Position numbers and translations under genes: made by a program
Shown here: one piece after another, positions 24,723-33,849 of the stretch
How positions within the stretch are numbered: position 1 is the stretch's first letter
Layout: each line of letters opens with the position of its first letter
Notes under the pieces: model-generated
The model's database searches: none
Seen by the model: only the letters and a program-made list of their open reading frames with translations
Told to the model about the DNA's origin: nothing
Assembly (NCBI GenBank): GCA_964371055.1
Contig: CAYJLF010000008.1
Location: 62,001-126,000 of the forward strand
Source of the DNA: CAYJLF01 sp964371055
Lineage (GTDB): Bacteria; Eisenbacteria; RBG-16-71-46; CAIMUX01
Length of the DNA: 64,000 nt
Reading direction: 5' to 3'

Positions 24723-26646
24723 CTTCGGGCCGGTCGCGCGGGCCGCTCGGTTTCGCGACCTGGCGATTCTGATCGTCGCAGCCTTCGCGATCCTGGCCGG
24801 GCGCCTGGTCTGGTTGCAGCTGATCCGAGGTGAGCACTTTCGCCTCCTCTCCGAGGAGAACCGGGTCCGTCCGGAAATCCTGCGGGCCGAGCGGGGGAGA
24901 ATCCTCGATCGTAACGGCGCGGTCCTGGCGGACAACGCTCCCGCTCGAAGGCTCGTCTTCGATCCGCGCGATCTGGCGTTCCGCCGGGACGACCCGCAGC
25001 TCGAGCGTGTCACGCGGATCCTGGGCGGGATCCTGGAGACCGATCCGGACGCCCTGGTCGAGCAGGTGAAGCGGATCCGGAAGAGGCAGTACGCTCCCCT
25101 CTCGCTGGCGCGGAACCTGACCTTTGCTCAGCTCTCGCAGATCGAGGAGCGTCCCGAGCGGTTACCCGGTGTCGAGGTGATCACCGAGTCGGCCCGCCGT
25201 TACCCGCTCGGAGTCATCGCCGCGCATGCGCTGGGGCACCTCGGCGAGATCTCGGAAACGGAACTCGAGGCTCGGGCCGGTCAGGGATACTCCATGGGAG
25301 ACCTGGTGGGCCGGACCGGGCTGGAGCGGCAGTACGAGGAGTTGCTGCGCGGGCGCGACGGCGCCGACTTCGTCGAGGTCGACGCTCTGGGGCGACGGAC
25401 CCACATCTTCCCGGAGCTCCCTGCCCGTCCCGCCGTGCCGGGCCACGACCTGGTCACGACCCTGGATCTCGAGCTGCAACGCGCGGCGGAACGCGCGCTC
25501 GACGGCATGCCGCGCGCGGGAGCGCGGTACCCGAAGGTTCTGCCTCCCGCCGGGGAGCGGCCCGATTCGCTGGGGCCCCCCGTGGCGGCGGCGGTCGTCG
25601 CGATCGATCCCCGCAGCGGCGAGGTCCTGGTGCTGGCGAGCCGGCCGCCTTTCGACCCCAACCTCTTCGTGCGCGGCTTCTCGCGCGAGGAGTGGCGCAC
25701 GCTCAACGCGCCGAGCCATCCGCTCCTGAACCGTGCGATCTCCTCGTCCTATCCTCCCGGCTCGGTCTTCAAGATCTTCACCTCGCTGGCCGGACTGGAG
25801 GAGGGGGTGATCACCGAGCACCGGACCTTCTCCCCGTGCACCGGCGGGTACTACTATGGCAACCGCACGTTTCGCTGCTGGCGCCGGGGAGGACACGGCG
25901 CGCTCGCGCTGTCCGAGGCGATGGCGCGCTCGTGCGACGTCTACTACTACCAGGTCGGGATTGCGCTCGGCGTCGAGCGACTCGGCCGGTTCGGCGAGAA
26001 GATCGGTCTCGCGAAGAAGACCGGGATCGATCTGCCGGAGGAGCGGAGCGGCCTCGTGCCGACGCCTGAGTGGTACCATGCCCACTACGGCAAGGGAGGG
26101 TACGGACCTGGCGCGGCGCTCAACATCTCGATCGGCCAGGGCGAGGTTCTCCTGACGCCGCTCCAGATCGCCAGCTTTGTCGCGGCGGTCGCCGACGAGG
26201 GAAGAGTGCACCGCCCGCACCTCGTGCGGCGCGTCCAGGCGGTCGACGGGACCGTGACGCGGGAGGCGTCGGAGGAGAACTGGAGCCTGGCGCCTCTGCC
26301 CGTCAGGGCGGAGAACCTGCGGCTGGTGGTGGAAGCGATGGAGCGGGTCGTGATGGACAACAGCGGCACCGGCGGACGGGCCCGGGTCGGGCAGTTTCGG
26401 ATCGCGGGTAAAACCGGCACCGCGCAGAATCCGCACGGCGAGGATCACGCCCTCTTCGCCTGCTTCGCCACGGTCGACGATCCGCGCCTGGTTGTTGCCG
26501 TGGTGGCCGAGGAGATCGGTCACGGCGGCTCGATGGCCGCCCCGGTCGCGCAGCGCGTGCTGCAGGTCTTTCTGACCGGTTCGTTGCCGGAGGATGTCTC
26601 GATCGACGCCCCCTGGGACGATGCCGCCTGGGGCGAGGGGGACTGA
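24712..26646 (+). CDS. mrdA: Penicillin-binding protein 2, elongation transpeptidase
   Basis: The 644-residue bitopic class B PBP cross-links peptidoglycan during elongation. It has one N-terminal membrane helix (LAILIVAAFAILAGRLVWL), the dimerisation domain with RGRILDRNGAVLADN, and the transpeptidase motifs PPGSVFK (catalytic Ser in SxxK), SCD (SxN-type) and AGKTGTAQ (KTG). The ATG at 24712 overlaps the end of mreD. rodA, encoding its polymerase partner, follows after 2 bases. Confidence 0.94.
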   Translation: MPRDFGPVARAARFRDLAILIVAAFAILAGRLVWLQLIRGEHFRLLSEENRVRPEILRAERGRILDRNGAVLADNAPARRLVFDPRDLAFRRDDPQLERVTRILGGILETDPDALVEQVKRIRKRQYAPLSLARNLTFAQLSQIEERPERLPGVEVITESARRYPLGVIAAHALGHLGEISETELEARAGQGYSMGDLVGRTGLERQYEELLRGRDGADFVEVDALGRRTHIFPELPARPAVPGHDLVTTLDLELQRAAERALDGMPRAGARYPKVLPPAGERPDSLGPPVAAAVVAIDPRSGEVLVLASRPPFDPNLFVRGFSREEWRTLNAPSHPLLNRAISSSYPPGSVFKIFTSLAGLEEGVITEHRTFSPCTGGYYYGNRTFRCWRRGGHGALALSEAMARSCDVYYYQVGIALGVERLGRFGEKIGLAKKTGIDLPEERSGLVPTPEWYHAHYGKGGYGPGAALNISIGQGEVLLTPLQIASFVAAVADEGRVHRPHLVRRVQAVDGTVTREASEENWSLAPLPVRAENLRLVVEAMERVVMDNSGTGGRARVGQFRIAGKTGTAQNPHGEDHALFACFATVDDPRLVVAVVAEEIGHGGSMAAPVAQRVLQVFLTGSLPEDVSIDAPWDDAAWGEGD

Positions 26647-26648
26647 CG

Positions 26649-27875
26649 GTGCGGATCCCGCGCGTCTACCGGCAGCACTGGGACTGGGCCACGGTGCTGC
26701 CGGTCGTGCTCCTTCTGACCATCGGCTCTCTCTCGATCTACAGTGCGACGCACCAGCCCGAGAGCGCCCGCTACGGCCACTTCTGGCGGCACCTCGTGGC
26801 TCTGACCCTCGGGTTGGGCGCCTTCGCCGTCTGCCTCTTCGTCCCCCTGCGGGTCTGGGAGGACTCCGCCTGGATCGCCTATGGTGCCGCGCTCCTCGTC
26901 CTGGCAGCCGTCCTCTTCCTCGGGGTCGAGGAGTACGGCGCGCGGCGCTGGTTCCGGGCCGGTCCGCTTCGTTTCCAGCCGTCGGAGTTCGCCAAACTCG
27001 CCCTCATCGCGGCGCTCGCGCGCTTCCTCTCGGGCAAGCGGATCGATCTCGGCCGCGCCTCGCATCTGGCGGTTGCGCTCGGGTTGGTGCTCATGCCGAT
27101 GGCGCTCGTGCTGCGGGAGCCGGACCTCGGCACTTCCGGCGCCTTTCCCGGGCTCGCTCTCGTCATGCTGCTCTGGGCCGGGCTGCCGTGGCTCACGCTG
27201 GTCGTTCTGGTCTCGCCCCTTCTCACGCTGGCCATGACCGGGACGTGGTATCTCTGGGTCGCCTTTCTTGCGCTCGTGGCGGTCTGGTTCCATCGCGTGC
27301 GCCTCTCGTGGTTCCTCCTCGGCCTGGTCGCCGCGGTAAACGCGCTGGTGTTCTTCGGCGCGCCGCGCGTGATCCAGAAACTGGAGCCGTACCAGCAGGC
27401 GAGAATCGCCAGCTTTCTCGACCCCGATGCCGACCCGGCCGGAGCCGGTTACCAGGTGATGCAGTCGAAGATCGCGATCGGTTCGGGGCGCGCGATGGGA
27501 AAGGGATATCTCCGCGGAACGCAGAACATCCTCGCCTTCCTGCCCCAGCAGCATACCGACTTCATCTACTCGGTCGTCGGAGAGGAGTGGGGTTTCGCCG
27601 GGAGCGTACTCGTGCTCTTCCTCTTCGGCACCCTCGTCCTGCGCGCGCTCTACATCGGGCGCACCTGCCGCAGCGACTTCGCCAGCCTGCTCGCCTCCGG
27701 GATCGCCGGGCTGGTCCTCTACCACGCGTCGGTCAACATCGCCATGACGATGGGGTTGTTCCCGGTCACGGGCCTGCCGCTCCCCTTCCTCAGCTACGGC
27801 GGGTCGTTTCTCATCACCATGATGGCCGGCTTTGGGCTTCTCGAGAACATCGCCGTCCACCGTTACGAATACTGA
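26649..27875 (+). CDS. rodA: SEDS peptidoglycan glycosyltransferase RodA
   Basis: The 408-residue multi-pass protein polymerises glycan strands with PBP2. It shows the SEDS family segments RRWFRAGPLRFQPSEFAKLA, LREPDLGTSGAF, QQHTDFIYSVVGEEWGF and LPLPFLSYGGSFL. It starts with GTG at 26649, two bases after the mrdA stop. Confidence 0.94.
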   Translation: MRIPRVYRQHWDWATVLPVVLLLTIGSLSIYSATHQPESARYGHFWRHLVALTLGLGAFAVCLFVPLRVWEDSAWIAYGAALLVLAAVLFLGVEEYGARRWFRAGPLRFQPSEFAKLALIAALARFLSGKRIDLGRASHLAVALGLVLMPMALVLREPDLGTSGAFPGLALVMLLWAGLPWLTLVVLVSPLLTLAMTGTWYLWVAFLALVAVWFHRVRLSWFLLGLVAAVNALVFFGAPRVIQKLEPYQQARIASFLDPDADPAGAGYQVMQSKIAIGSGRAMGKGYLRGTQNILAFLPQQHTDFIYSVVGEEWGFAGSVLVLFLFGTLVLRALYIGRTCRSDFASLLASGIAGLVLYHASVNIAMTMGLFPVTGLPLPFLSYGGSFLITMMAGFGLLENIAVHRYEY

Positions 27876-27882
27876 GGTCGAT

Positions 27883-28677
27883 ATGTACCCGGTTCTCTTG
27901 TCTCTCGGTCCCTTTCAGCTCCGCGCCTACGGGCTGGCGCTGGCGATCGCCTTTCTGGCCGGCAGCTGGCTGACTCTGCGCCGCGGACGGGAGCGCGGAA
28001 TCCCGGAAGAGGTGCTGCTCGGTCTCTTCTGGTGGATCATCCTGGCGGCGATCGTCGGCGCGCGCGCCTTCTTCGTGTTCGGGCATCCGGAGAGCTTCCC
28101 GAATCCCCTCGACGCCTTCCGGATCTGGGAGGGGGGCCTGACGCAGTATGGCGGTCTTCTCGGTGCGATGCTGGCGTCGTGGATCTACCTCCGGCGTCAC
28201 CGGCTCTCGTTCCTCTCGATCGCCGATCTCACCGCTCCGGCCCTGGCGCTCGGCGAGGGGATCACGCGCATCGGCTGCTTCGTCAACGGGTGCTGCTTCG
28301 GGCGGGAGTGCCACGGGACGCTCTGCGTGCACTATCCGGCCGACTCCTATGCCGCCGATGCGTTGGGGGCCGGCGTACCGGTCTTTCCCTCGCAGCTGAT
28401 CCTCTCGGCGGCGTTTTTCCTCGTGACGGTGTTGCTCCTTCGGCTGGAGCGGCGCCGTCCGGCGCTCGGGGTCGTCTTCGCGCTCTTTCTGGCGCTGCAG
28501 GGAGGCGTGCGCTGGGTGGTCGACTTCACGCGCTACTACGAGCCGGTCGACCGGATCACCTCCCTGGCCCCCGTGATCACCACCCGCAGCCAGTTGACCG
28601 CGGCCGGGCTCCTCATCGCGGGGCTCTGGCTCCTCTTCCACCAGATGCGCGCGTCCTCCCGCGCGGGTCGACCATGA
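27883..28677 (+). CDS. lgt: Prolipoprotein diacylglyceryl transferase
   Basis: The 264-residue membrane enzyme adds diacylglycerol to the lipobox Cys of prolipoproteins. It has the family blocks FRIWEGGLTQYGGLLGAML and ITRIGCFVNGCCFGREC, and hydrophobic helices throughout. The family's usual HGG reads YGG here. The ATG at 27883 follows GAGG and gives MYPVLLSLGPF, the normal N-terminus. The stop overlaps the aroE ATG (ATGA). Many lipobox proteins in this window would need it. Confidence 0.93.
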   Translation: MYPVLLSLGPFQLRAYGLALAIAFLAGSWLTLRRGRERGIPEEVLLGLFWWIILAAIVGARAFFVFGHPESFPNPLDAFRIWEGGLTQYGGLLGAMLASWIYLRRHRLSFLSIADLTAPALALGEGITRIGCFVNGCCFGRECHGTLCVHYPADSYAADALGAGVPVFPSQLILSAAFFLVTVLLLRLERRRPALGVVFALFLALQGGVRWVVDFTRYYEPVDRITSLAPVITTRSQLTAAGLLIAGLWLLFHQMRASSRAGRP

Positions 28678-29543
28678 CACGAGCCGGGTGGCGTTCCCAC
28701 CTGCCGGATGGGCAGACCCGGATCCTCGGGATCCTGGGAGATCCCCTCGAGCACACTCTCTCCCCGCGGCTGCACACCGCCGTGCTCCGCCGTCTGGACC
28801 GGAACTTGATCTACCTGCCGCTCCCCGTGTCGAAGGGACGACTGCGGGCCTTTCTCGGGACCGCGGCGGAGATCGGAGTGCTCGGCCTGAACGTCACGAC
28901 ACCGTACAAGGAGGCGATCGCCCGGCTCGTGAAGCCGCTCGACGAGGAGACGGCGCGGACCGGCGTGGTCAACACGGTCCTCTTTGCGGACGGAGAACCG
29001 CGCGGCACGGGAACGGACGGCGCGGGGATCCTCGCCTGCCTGCGGAACTGGGACGGCGCGGTGGCGCCGTTCGGCCTCTTCGGGTTCGGGGCCTCCGGGC
29101 GGAGCCTGGTCGCCCGTGCGCTGGCCGAAGGAGATCCCCTGGAGGTGATCGTGACCCGGCGTCCCGGCGAGGTTCGGCGGCGTCTGCGTGCCTGGGGGGG
29201 GAGCGGAGTCCGAGTGGAGAGTTGGGCCGACTTCGCCCCCTTCGACGGTCGGCCGCTCCCCGCGGTCTGGGTGTCGACGTTGCCGCCGTCCACCCGCGTC
29301 TCCCCGTCGTTCTGGCGGGCCTTGCCGGGCGGATCCCGACTCCTCGACCTCAACTATGGCGAGGGAAGGACCCGGATCGCGGACCGGGCCCGCGGCGCGG
29401 GGATCCCCGCCGCCGGCGGGCTTGGCCCGCTCTGCCACCAGGCGGCACTCTCCCTCGGGCTCTGGCTGGGGACGACGGTTCCGCCCGAGGAGTTCTTCGC
29501 CGCGCTCGGCCGGAGCGCGCGGTCGTTGCGCCCGGCGCGCTGA
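28674..29543 (+). CDS. aroE: Shikimate dehydrogenase
   Basis: The 289-residue enzyme reduces 3-dehydroshikimate with NADPH. It has GDPLEHTLSPRLH (substrate site), NVTTPYKE with the catalytic Lys, GTGTDGAGI with the Asp, the nucleotide loop FGFGASGRSL and CHQAALSLGLWLG with the late Gln. The ATG at 28674 overlaps the lgt stop. NVTTPYKE, rather than the more common NVTxPHKE, is a small deviation. Confidence 0.9.
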   Translation: MTRAGWRSHLPDGQTRILGILGDPLEHTLSPRLHTAVLRRLDRNLIYLPLPVSKGRLRAFLGTAAEIGVLGLNVTTPYKEAIARLVKPLDEETARTGVVNTVLFADGEPRGTGTDGAGILACLRNWDGAVAPFGLFGFGASGRSLVARALAEGDPLEVIVTRRPGEVRRRLRAWGGSGVRVESWADFAPFDGRPLPAVWVSTLPPSTRVSPSFWRALPGGSRLLDLNYGEGRTRIADRARGAGIPAAGGLGPLCHQAALSLGLWLGTTVPPEEFFAALGRSARSLRPAR

Positions 29544-29549
29544 AGCGGC

Positions 29550-30428
29550 ATGATTCCCCGGATTCGGCTGAGCGGGCCCGGCGGCGGCTCGAAGTGGCGG
29601 CGGGTGGGCTTGGTGCTGCAGCAACTCCTGGCGCCGCCCCAGTGCCCGGGGTGTCGTCGACGCGTCGCCCGCGCCGGTTTCTGCCTTCCCTGCGCGTGCC
29701 AGGTAAGGAGGGGCCTGGGGCGGGAGCGAAGGCGGTCGGCGGGTCGCCGCCTCCAGCGGGGCGAACCGCCGGGGCGAGGCACGACGACATGGCCGGTCAT
29801 CGCCGCGGGGCCCCTGGCCGGGTCCTGGGGACGGGCCGTCCGGGCGTACAAGGAGGATCCGGTTCCGTCGCTGGCGGGAGTGATGGTGCCGCTCTTGGCG
29901 CGGACGGCGCGTGAGGATGTCCGGGCGGGCCGCCTGGCCGCTCCGGTCGGTGAAAGGCCCGACGAGCCGGTCCTGATCCCGGTGCCGATGGCGCCGGCCC
30001 GGCGGCGGGAACGAGGTTTCAATCCGGCCGAAGACCTGGCCCGCTCGCTCGCGGGGTTGATGGGATGCCGCGTGGCGTCGGGCTGGCTCCGCCGGTCGCG
30101 CTGGCGGCGGCCGCTTCGCGGTCTGAACGCGCGTGATCGGCGCGTCGAGGTGGCGGACGCGTTCATCGCGTCGGGGACGATGATCGAGAAGGATGGGGTT
30201 CCGCGGGGGCCCGTCCTGCTCGTCGACGATGTGTACACGACGGGGGCGACCCTGGATGCGGCCGCGGCGGCTTTGGAGGCCGCGGGGATTCGCGTCGCAG
30301 GAGCCCTGGTCCTCGGACGCACGCCGCGGCATCGCCGCGCGCGGGTCCGAACAAAGGGGGGTGGCGGGAACGCCGCCCCGGGGATGAAGCATGTTCCGAG
30401 AGATCGTTATCAACGTCGACCCGAATGA
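29550..30428 (+). CDS. comF: ComF-family phosphoribosyltransferase-like protein
   Basis: The 292-residue protein has an N-terminal zinc-finger-like CPGC...CLPC motif and a phosphoribosyltransferase fold with the PRPP loop VLLVDDVYTTGATL. The block IPVPMAPARRRERGFNPAEDLA is typical of ComF, linked to DNA uptake in transformable bacteria. A C-terminal extension rich in Arg overlaps the rng gene by 38 bases. Confidence 0.88.
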   Translation: MIPRIRLSGPGGGSKWRRVGLVLQQLLAPPQCPGCRRRVARAGFCLPCACQVRRGLGRERRRSAGRRLQRGEPPGRGTTTWPVIAAGPLAGSWGRAVRAYKEDPVPSLAGVMVPLLARTAREDVRAGRLAAPVGERPDEPVLIPVPMAPARRRERGFNPAEDLARSLAGLMGCRVASGWLRRSRWRRPLRGLNARDRRVEVADAFIASGTMIEKDGVPRGPVLLVDDVYTTGATLDAAAAALEAAGIRVAGALVLGRTPRHRRARVRTKGGGGNAAPGMKHVPRDRYQRRPE

Positions 30429-31917
30429 GACCCGCATCGCGGTGCTCGAGGATACGAAGCTGGTGGAGCTGTTCGTCGAGCGCGCCGATGACCGGCGCCT
30501 GGTCGGCGACATCTTCAAGGGAAAGGTGAACGCCGTCCTGCCGGGCATCCAGGCCGCGTTCCTCGAGATCGGCCTGCCGAAGACCGCCTTCCTGCACAGC
30601 TCCGACATGCTCGAGTCGATGCTCGACTTCGAGATGTTCGACATCGACGAGCCGACCGGGGGGGAAAGACGCCCGGAGCCCCAGAGCATCGAGAACTACC
30701 TGCAGAAGGGGCAGGAGGTTCTCGTGCAGGTGATCAAGGAGCCGATCGGCACCAAGGGGCCCAAGGTGTCCGGGCGCCTGAGCCTGCCGGGTCGCTACCT
30801 CGTTCTCATGCCCGGGCTGAACCACATCGGGGTCTCGCGCAAGATCACCGACCGGGAGGAGCGGCAGCGGCTCAAGCAGATCCTCCACGAGCTGAAGCCG
30901 AACCACGCGGGACTGATCTGCCGCACGGCGGCGGAGGGGCGCAGCCGCAAGGAGGCCGAGGCCGACGTCAAGTACCTGGTCGATCTCTGGAAGGAAATCG
31001 AAGAGCGGGCGGCCGAGATGGAGGCGCCGGCTCTGATCCATCGCGAGATGGAGATGACGACCGGATTGATCCGCGATCTCTTCACGGAGGAGATCGACCG
31101 CCTCGTTATCGACAACAAGGAGGCCTACAAGCAGATCCTGACCTATCTCAAGGCGTTCTCCCCGGAGCTGAAGGGGCGGATCAAGCTCTACAAGGGAGAC
31201 GGCCCGGTCTTCGACGAGTACGGCATCGAGGCGGAGATCGAGAAGTCGCTCGAACGGAAGGTCTGGCTGAAGAAGGGGGGCTACCTCGTCATCGACCACA
31301 CCGAGGCTCTGGTCTCGATCGACATCAACACCGGCCGCTTCACCGGCAAGAAGAGCCAGGAAGAGACCATCCTCAAGACGAACCTCGAGGCGGCGGACGA
31401 GGTTGCCCGGCAGCTCCGCCTGCGCGATATGGGTGGGATCATCGTGATCGACTTCATCGACATGGAGCAGGAGAGCTCCAAGCGACAGGTGCTCGACACG
31501 TTGCGCGCCGCCCTGCGCAAGGACCGGGCGCGGACCAAAGTCTACGGGCTTTCGGAGCTGGGGCTCGTGGAGATGACCCGGCAGCGCGAACGCCCGAGCC
31601 TCGTGCACTACTTCAGCGAGGACTGCCCTACCTGCGGCGGCTCGGGGAAGATCCTCTCCGGCAACTCCGTCGCGATGCGGGTCGATCGCTTCCTGCGCCG
31701 GATCGCCGCCCACTCGAAGGAGAAGAACGTGCAACTCCGGCTCCACCCTGACGCCGCGACGCACCTCTTCGACGTGCGCGCGGAGCGGCTGGAGGAACTG
31801 GAGAAGGAGCTGGGGCTGAAGGTCGATGTGCGGGAGGATCCGCGGCTGCGCCGGGACGATGTCCGGATCATCTTCCCGCGCCTGCAGAAGGACGTGACGG
31901 ACGAGTTCGGGGTGTAA
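30391..31917 (+). CDS. rng: Ribonuclease G
   Basis: The 508-residue RNase E/G endonuclease cuts single-stranded AU-rich RNA and matures rRNA ends. It has the S1-like domain (GDIFKGKVNAVLPGIQAAFL), the catalytic region with Asp in LVSIDINTG and IIVIDFIDM, and the zinc-link CPTCGGSG. Its length matches RNase G rather than RNase E, with no long C-terminal scaffold. The ATG at 30391 lies inside the end of comF. Confidence 0.94.
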   Translation: MFREIVINVDPNETRIAVLEDTKLVELFVERADDRRLVGDIFKGKVNAVLPGIQAAFLEIGLPKTAFLHSSDMLESMLDFEMFDIDEPTGGERRPEPQSIENYLQKGQEVLVQVIKEPIGTKGPKVSGRLSLPGRYLVLMPGLNHIGVSRKITDREERQRLKQILHELKPNHAGLICRTAAEGRSRKEAEADVKYLVDLWKEIEERAAEMEAPALIHREMEMTTGLIRDLFTEEIDRLVIDNKEAYKQILTYLKAFSPELKGRIKLYKGDGPVFDEYGIEAEIEKSLERKVWLKKGGYLVIDHTEALVSIDINTGRFTGKKSQEETILKTNLEAADEVARQLRLRDMGGIIVIDFIDMEQESSKRQVLDTLRAALRKDRARTKVYGLSELGLVEMTRQRERPSLVHYFSEDCPTCGGSGKILSGNSVAMRVDRFLRRIAAHSKEKNVQLRLHPDAATHLFDVRAERLEELEKELGLKVDVREDPRLRRDDVRIIFPRLQKDVTDEFGV

Positions 31918-31932
31918 CCGGGGGCGTCCCCG

Positions 31933-31954
31933 GTCCCCGGCCGGCCGGGGGGAC
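31933..31954. terminator. Possible hairpin after rng
   Basis: GTCCCCGGCC and the following GGCCGGGGGGAC can fold into a GC-rich hairpin 16 bases past the rng stop, just ahead of the rplU promoter. No T-tract follows. Confidence 0.35.
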
Positions 31955-31976
31955 GGAATTCCCCCCAACTCGAAGG

Positions 31977-32005
31977 TTGACGGAGCGAGGCGGGGTCCGT
32001 AGACT
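31977..32005 (+). promoter_or_regulatory. Strong sigma-70 promoter for rplU-rpmA
   Basis: TTGACG (31977-31982) and TAGACT (32000-32005) are separated by 17 bases, leaving a leader of about 40 bases before the rplU GTG. This is the closest match to a consensus promoter in the window, as expected for ribosomal protein genes. Confidence 0.7.
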
Positions 32006-32053
32006 CCAAGCTTTGGCATTCTCGACGGGGGTTCCGCCGGGGGGAGGAAAGTC

Positions 32054-32365
32054 GTGTTCGCAATCGTGCAGTGCAAGGGCTTCCAGTATCGCGTGAAGCC
32101 CGAAGAGCGGGTCCAGATCCCGCTGACCGCCGCCGAGCCGGGGAGCACCCTGGTCTTAGACCAGGTCCTGATGGTCGGAACCGGCGAGGCGATGCGGGTC
32201 GGGACCCCGTTCGTGGTCGGGGCCAGCGTGGAGGCCGAAGTCGTCCGCCACGGTCGCGGGCCCAAGATCATCGTTGGTAAGTTCAAGCGGCGGAAGGGAT
32301 ACCGGCGGCGCAACGGCCATCGGCAGGATTTCACCGAGATCCGGATCCGCTCGATCACGGCGTGA
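32054..32365 (+). CDS. rplU: Ribosomal protein bL21
   Basis: The 103-residue protein of the large ribosomal subunit begins MFAIVQCKGFQYRV and has the conserved KIIVGKFKRRKGYRRRNGHR stretch that contacts rRNA. It starts with GTG at 32054, after GGGGGGAGGAAAG. It is paired with rpmA, as in most bacteria. Confidence 0.96.
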   Translation: MFAIVQCKGFQYRVKPEERVQIPLTAAEPGSTLVLDQVLMVGTGEAMRVGTPFVVGASVEAEVVRHGRGPKIIVGKFKRRKGYRRRNGHRQDFTEIRIRSITA

Positions 32366-32413
32366 GCCCAGAGGGGTGGGGTCTGGCGGCCCTCAGGTGA
32401 CGGAGGCAGAGTC

Positions 32414-32713
32414 ATGGCGCATAAAAAAGGGGTCGGCAGCTCGCGGAACGGGCGGGATTCGAACTCCCAGCGGTTGGGCGTAAAGGCGTACGGCGGAGAG
32501 CTGATTTCCGCCGGCTCGATCATCATCCGGCAGCGGGGCACCGCGATCCACCCGGGCACCAACGTAGGGAAGGGGAAGGACGACACCCTCTTCGCCAAGG
32601 TGACCGGCCACGTCCTTTTCCGGCGGATCGGACGGACCCGCAAGCAGGTCAGCATCGTTCCCGCGATCGAGGCTGGAACGCAGCCGAAGACCGAGACGAC
32701 GATCGACGCCTAG
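32414..32713 (+). CDS. rpmA: Ribosomal protein bL27
   Basis: The 99-residue large-subunit protein starts MAHKKGVGSSRNGRDSNSQR and continues GSIIIRQRGT, the usual bL27 N-terminal region near the peptidyl-transferase centre. No N-terminal cleavage extension is present. It lies 48 bases after rplU. The obg gene that often follows is not here; mdh follows instead. Confidence 0.96.
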   Translation: MAHKKGVGSSRNGRDSNSQRLGVKAYGGELISAGSIIIRQRGTAIHPGTNVGKGKDDTLFAKVTGHVLFRRIGRTRKQVSIVPAIEAGTQPKTETTIDA

Positions 32714-32872
32714 CGCGGCGAAGAGCGGGGCGGGAGGCGCTTCGCCTCGCGCCGTGACGTCTTTCCCCAGGGCAGCACCGACCCCATGTCTGGCTGCCCT
32801 TCGGCTGTCCGGGGAACAACCCGAGCCTGGCCCGCCGGGATGGCGGGCAAGCCAGACAAAGGAGAACGGCGT
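32714..32872. other. Leader of mdh with hairpins
   Basis: The 159-base gap contains a GAGGCG/CGCCTC stem near 32740 that could end rpmA transcription, and a 7-bp GCCCGCC/GGCGGGC stem near 32840. No clear promoter was found. Confidence 0.4.
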
Positions 32873-33796
32873 ATGGCGAAGGTCACCATCGTAGGCGGCG
32901 GGAACGTGGGGGCGATGACGGCTCTCTACGTCTCCGAGAAAGAGGTTGCCGACGTCGTCCTGCTCGACGTCGTCGACGGGATGCCCCAGGGGAAGGCGCT
33001 CGACATCTTCGAGGGGACGCCGGTCCGCGGCGTCGACACCCGGATCCGCGGCAGCAACGACTTCGAGGAGCTGCGCGGTTCCGATGTCGTCGTGATCACC
33101 GCCGGGCTGGCGCGCAAGCCCGGGATGAGCCGGACCGACCTCTTGATGAGAAACGCGGAGATCATCACCTCGATCTCCGAGAAGACCCGGATCTATGCCC
33201 CCCACGCCTTCGTCGTCATGGTGACCAATCCGCTCGACGTGATGTCCTACCTCTGTTACCGGCGCACCGGGTTTCCGCGCAACCGCGTGATGGGCATGGC
33301 GGGAGTCCTCGACTCGACCCGGTTCCGCTCCTTCATCGCGATGGAGCTGAATGTCTCGGTCACCGACGTGACCGCCATGGTCCTGGGCGGACACGGCGAC
33401 GCCATGGTGCCGCTGACCCGGTTCACCAACGTCGGCGGTATCCCGGTCTCCGAGCTGATCCCGGCCGACCGCCTGGAGAAGATGGTCCAGCGGACGCGCG
33501 AAGGGGGCGCGGAGATCGTCGCGCTGCTCAAGTCGGGTTCCGCCTACTACGCCCCGGCGGCGTCGGCCGCGCAGATGGTCGAGGCGATCCTCAAGAACAA
33601 GCGGCGCATCCTGCCGGCCTCGGTCCTCCTTGACGGCGAGTACGGCTTCAAGGGGGTCTTCCTCGGCGTGCCGATCAAGCTCGGCGCGACCGGCGTCGAG
33701 GAGATCATCGAGGTCACCCTGACCGAAGACGAGAAGGAAGCGCTGGCGCGCTCGGCCCGCGGCGTGGAAGAGGCGATCAAGGAACTGAACATCTAG
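32873..33796 (+). CDS. mdh: Malate dehydrogenase
   Basis: The 307-residue LDH-like NAD-dependent malate dehydrogenase has the Rossmann loop VGGGNVGAM, the DVVDGMPQGKALDI block, the catalytic region ITAGLARKPGMSR, VTNPLDVMSYL, and VLGGHGDAMVPL with the catalytic His. The Arg in ARKPGMSR fits malate rather than lactate. The ATG at 32873 has AAAGGAG at good spacing. Confidence 0.95.
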   Translation: MAKVTIVGGGNVGAMTALYVSEKEVADVVLLDVVDGMPQGKALDIFEGTPVRGVDTRIRGSNDFEELRGSDVVVITAGLARKPGMSRTDLLMRNAEIITSISEKTRIYAPHAFVVMVTNPLDVMSYLCYRRTGFPRNRVMGMAGVLDSTRFRSFIAMELNVSVTDVTAMVLGGHGDAMVPLTRFTNVGGIPVSELIPADRLEKMVQRTREGGAEIVALLKSGSAYYAPAASAAQMVEAILKNKRRILPASVLLDGEYGFKGVFLGVPIKLGATGVEEIIEVTLTEDEKEALARSARGVEEAIKELNI

Positions 33797-33849
33797 CAGG
33801 GAGCGGCGAGGCCGGCCGGACGGCGGCTCTTCCGCCGGCCCAGCTTCGG

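Noticed and set aside
30163..32655. Long minus-strand frame opposite rng, rplU and rpmA
   Set aside because: It spans three well-conserved + strand genes and has no family features.
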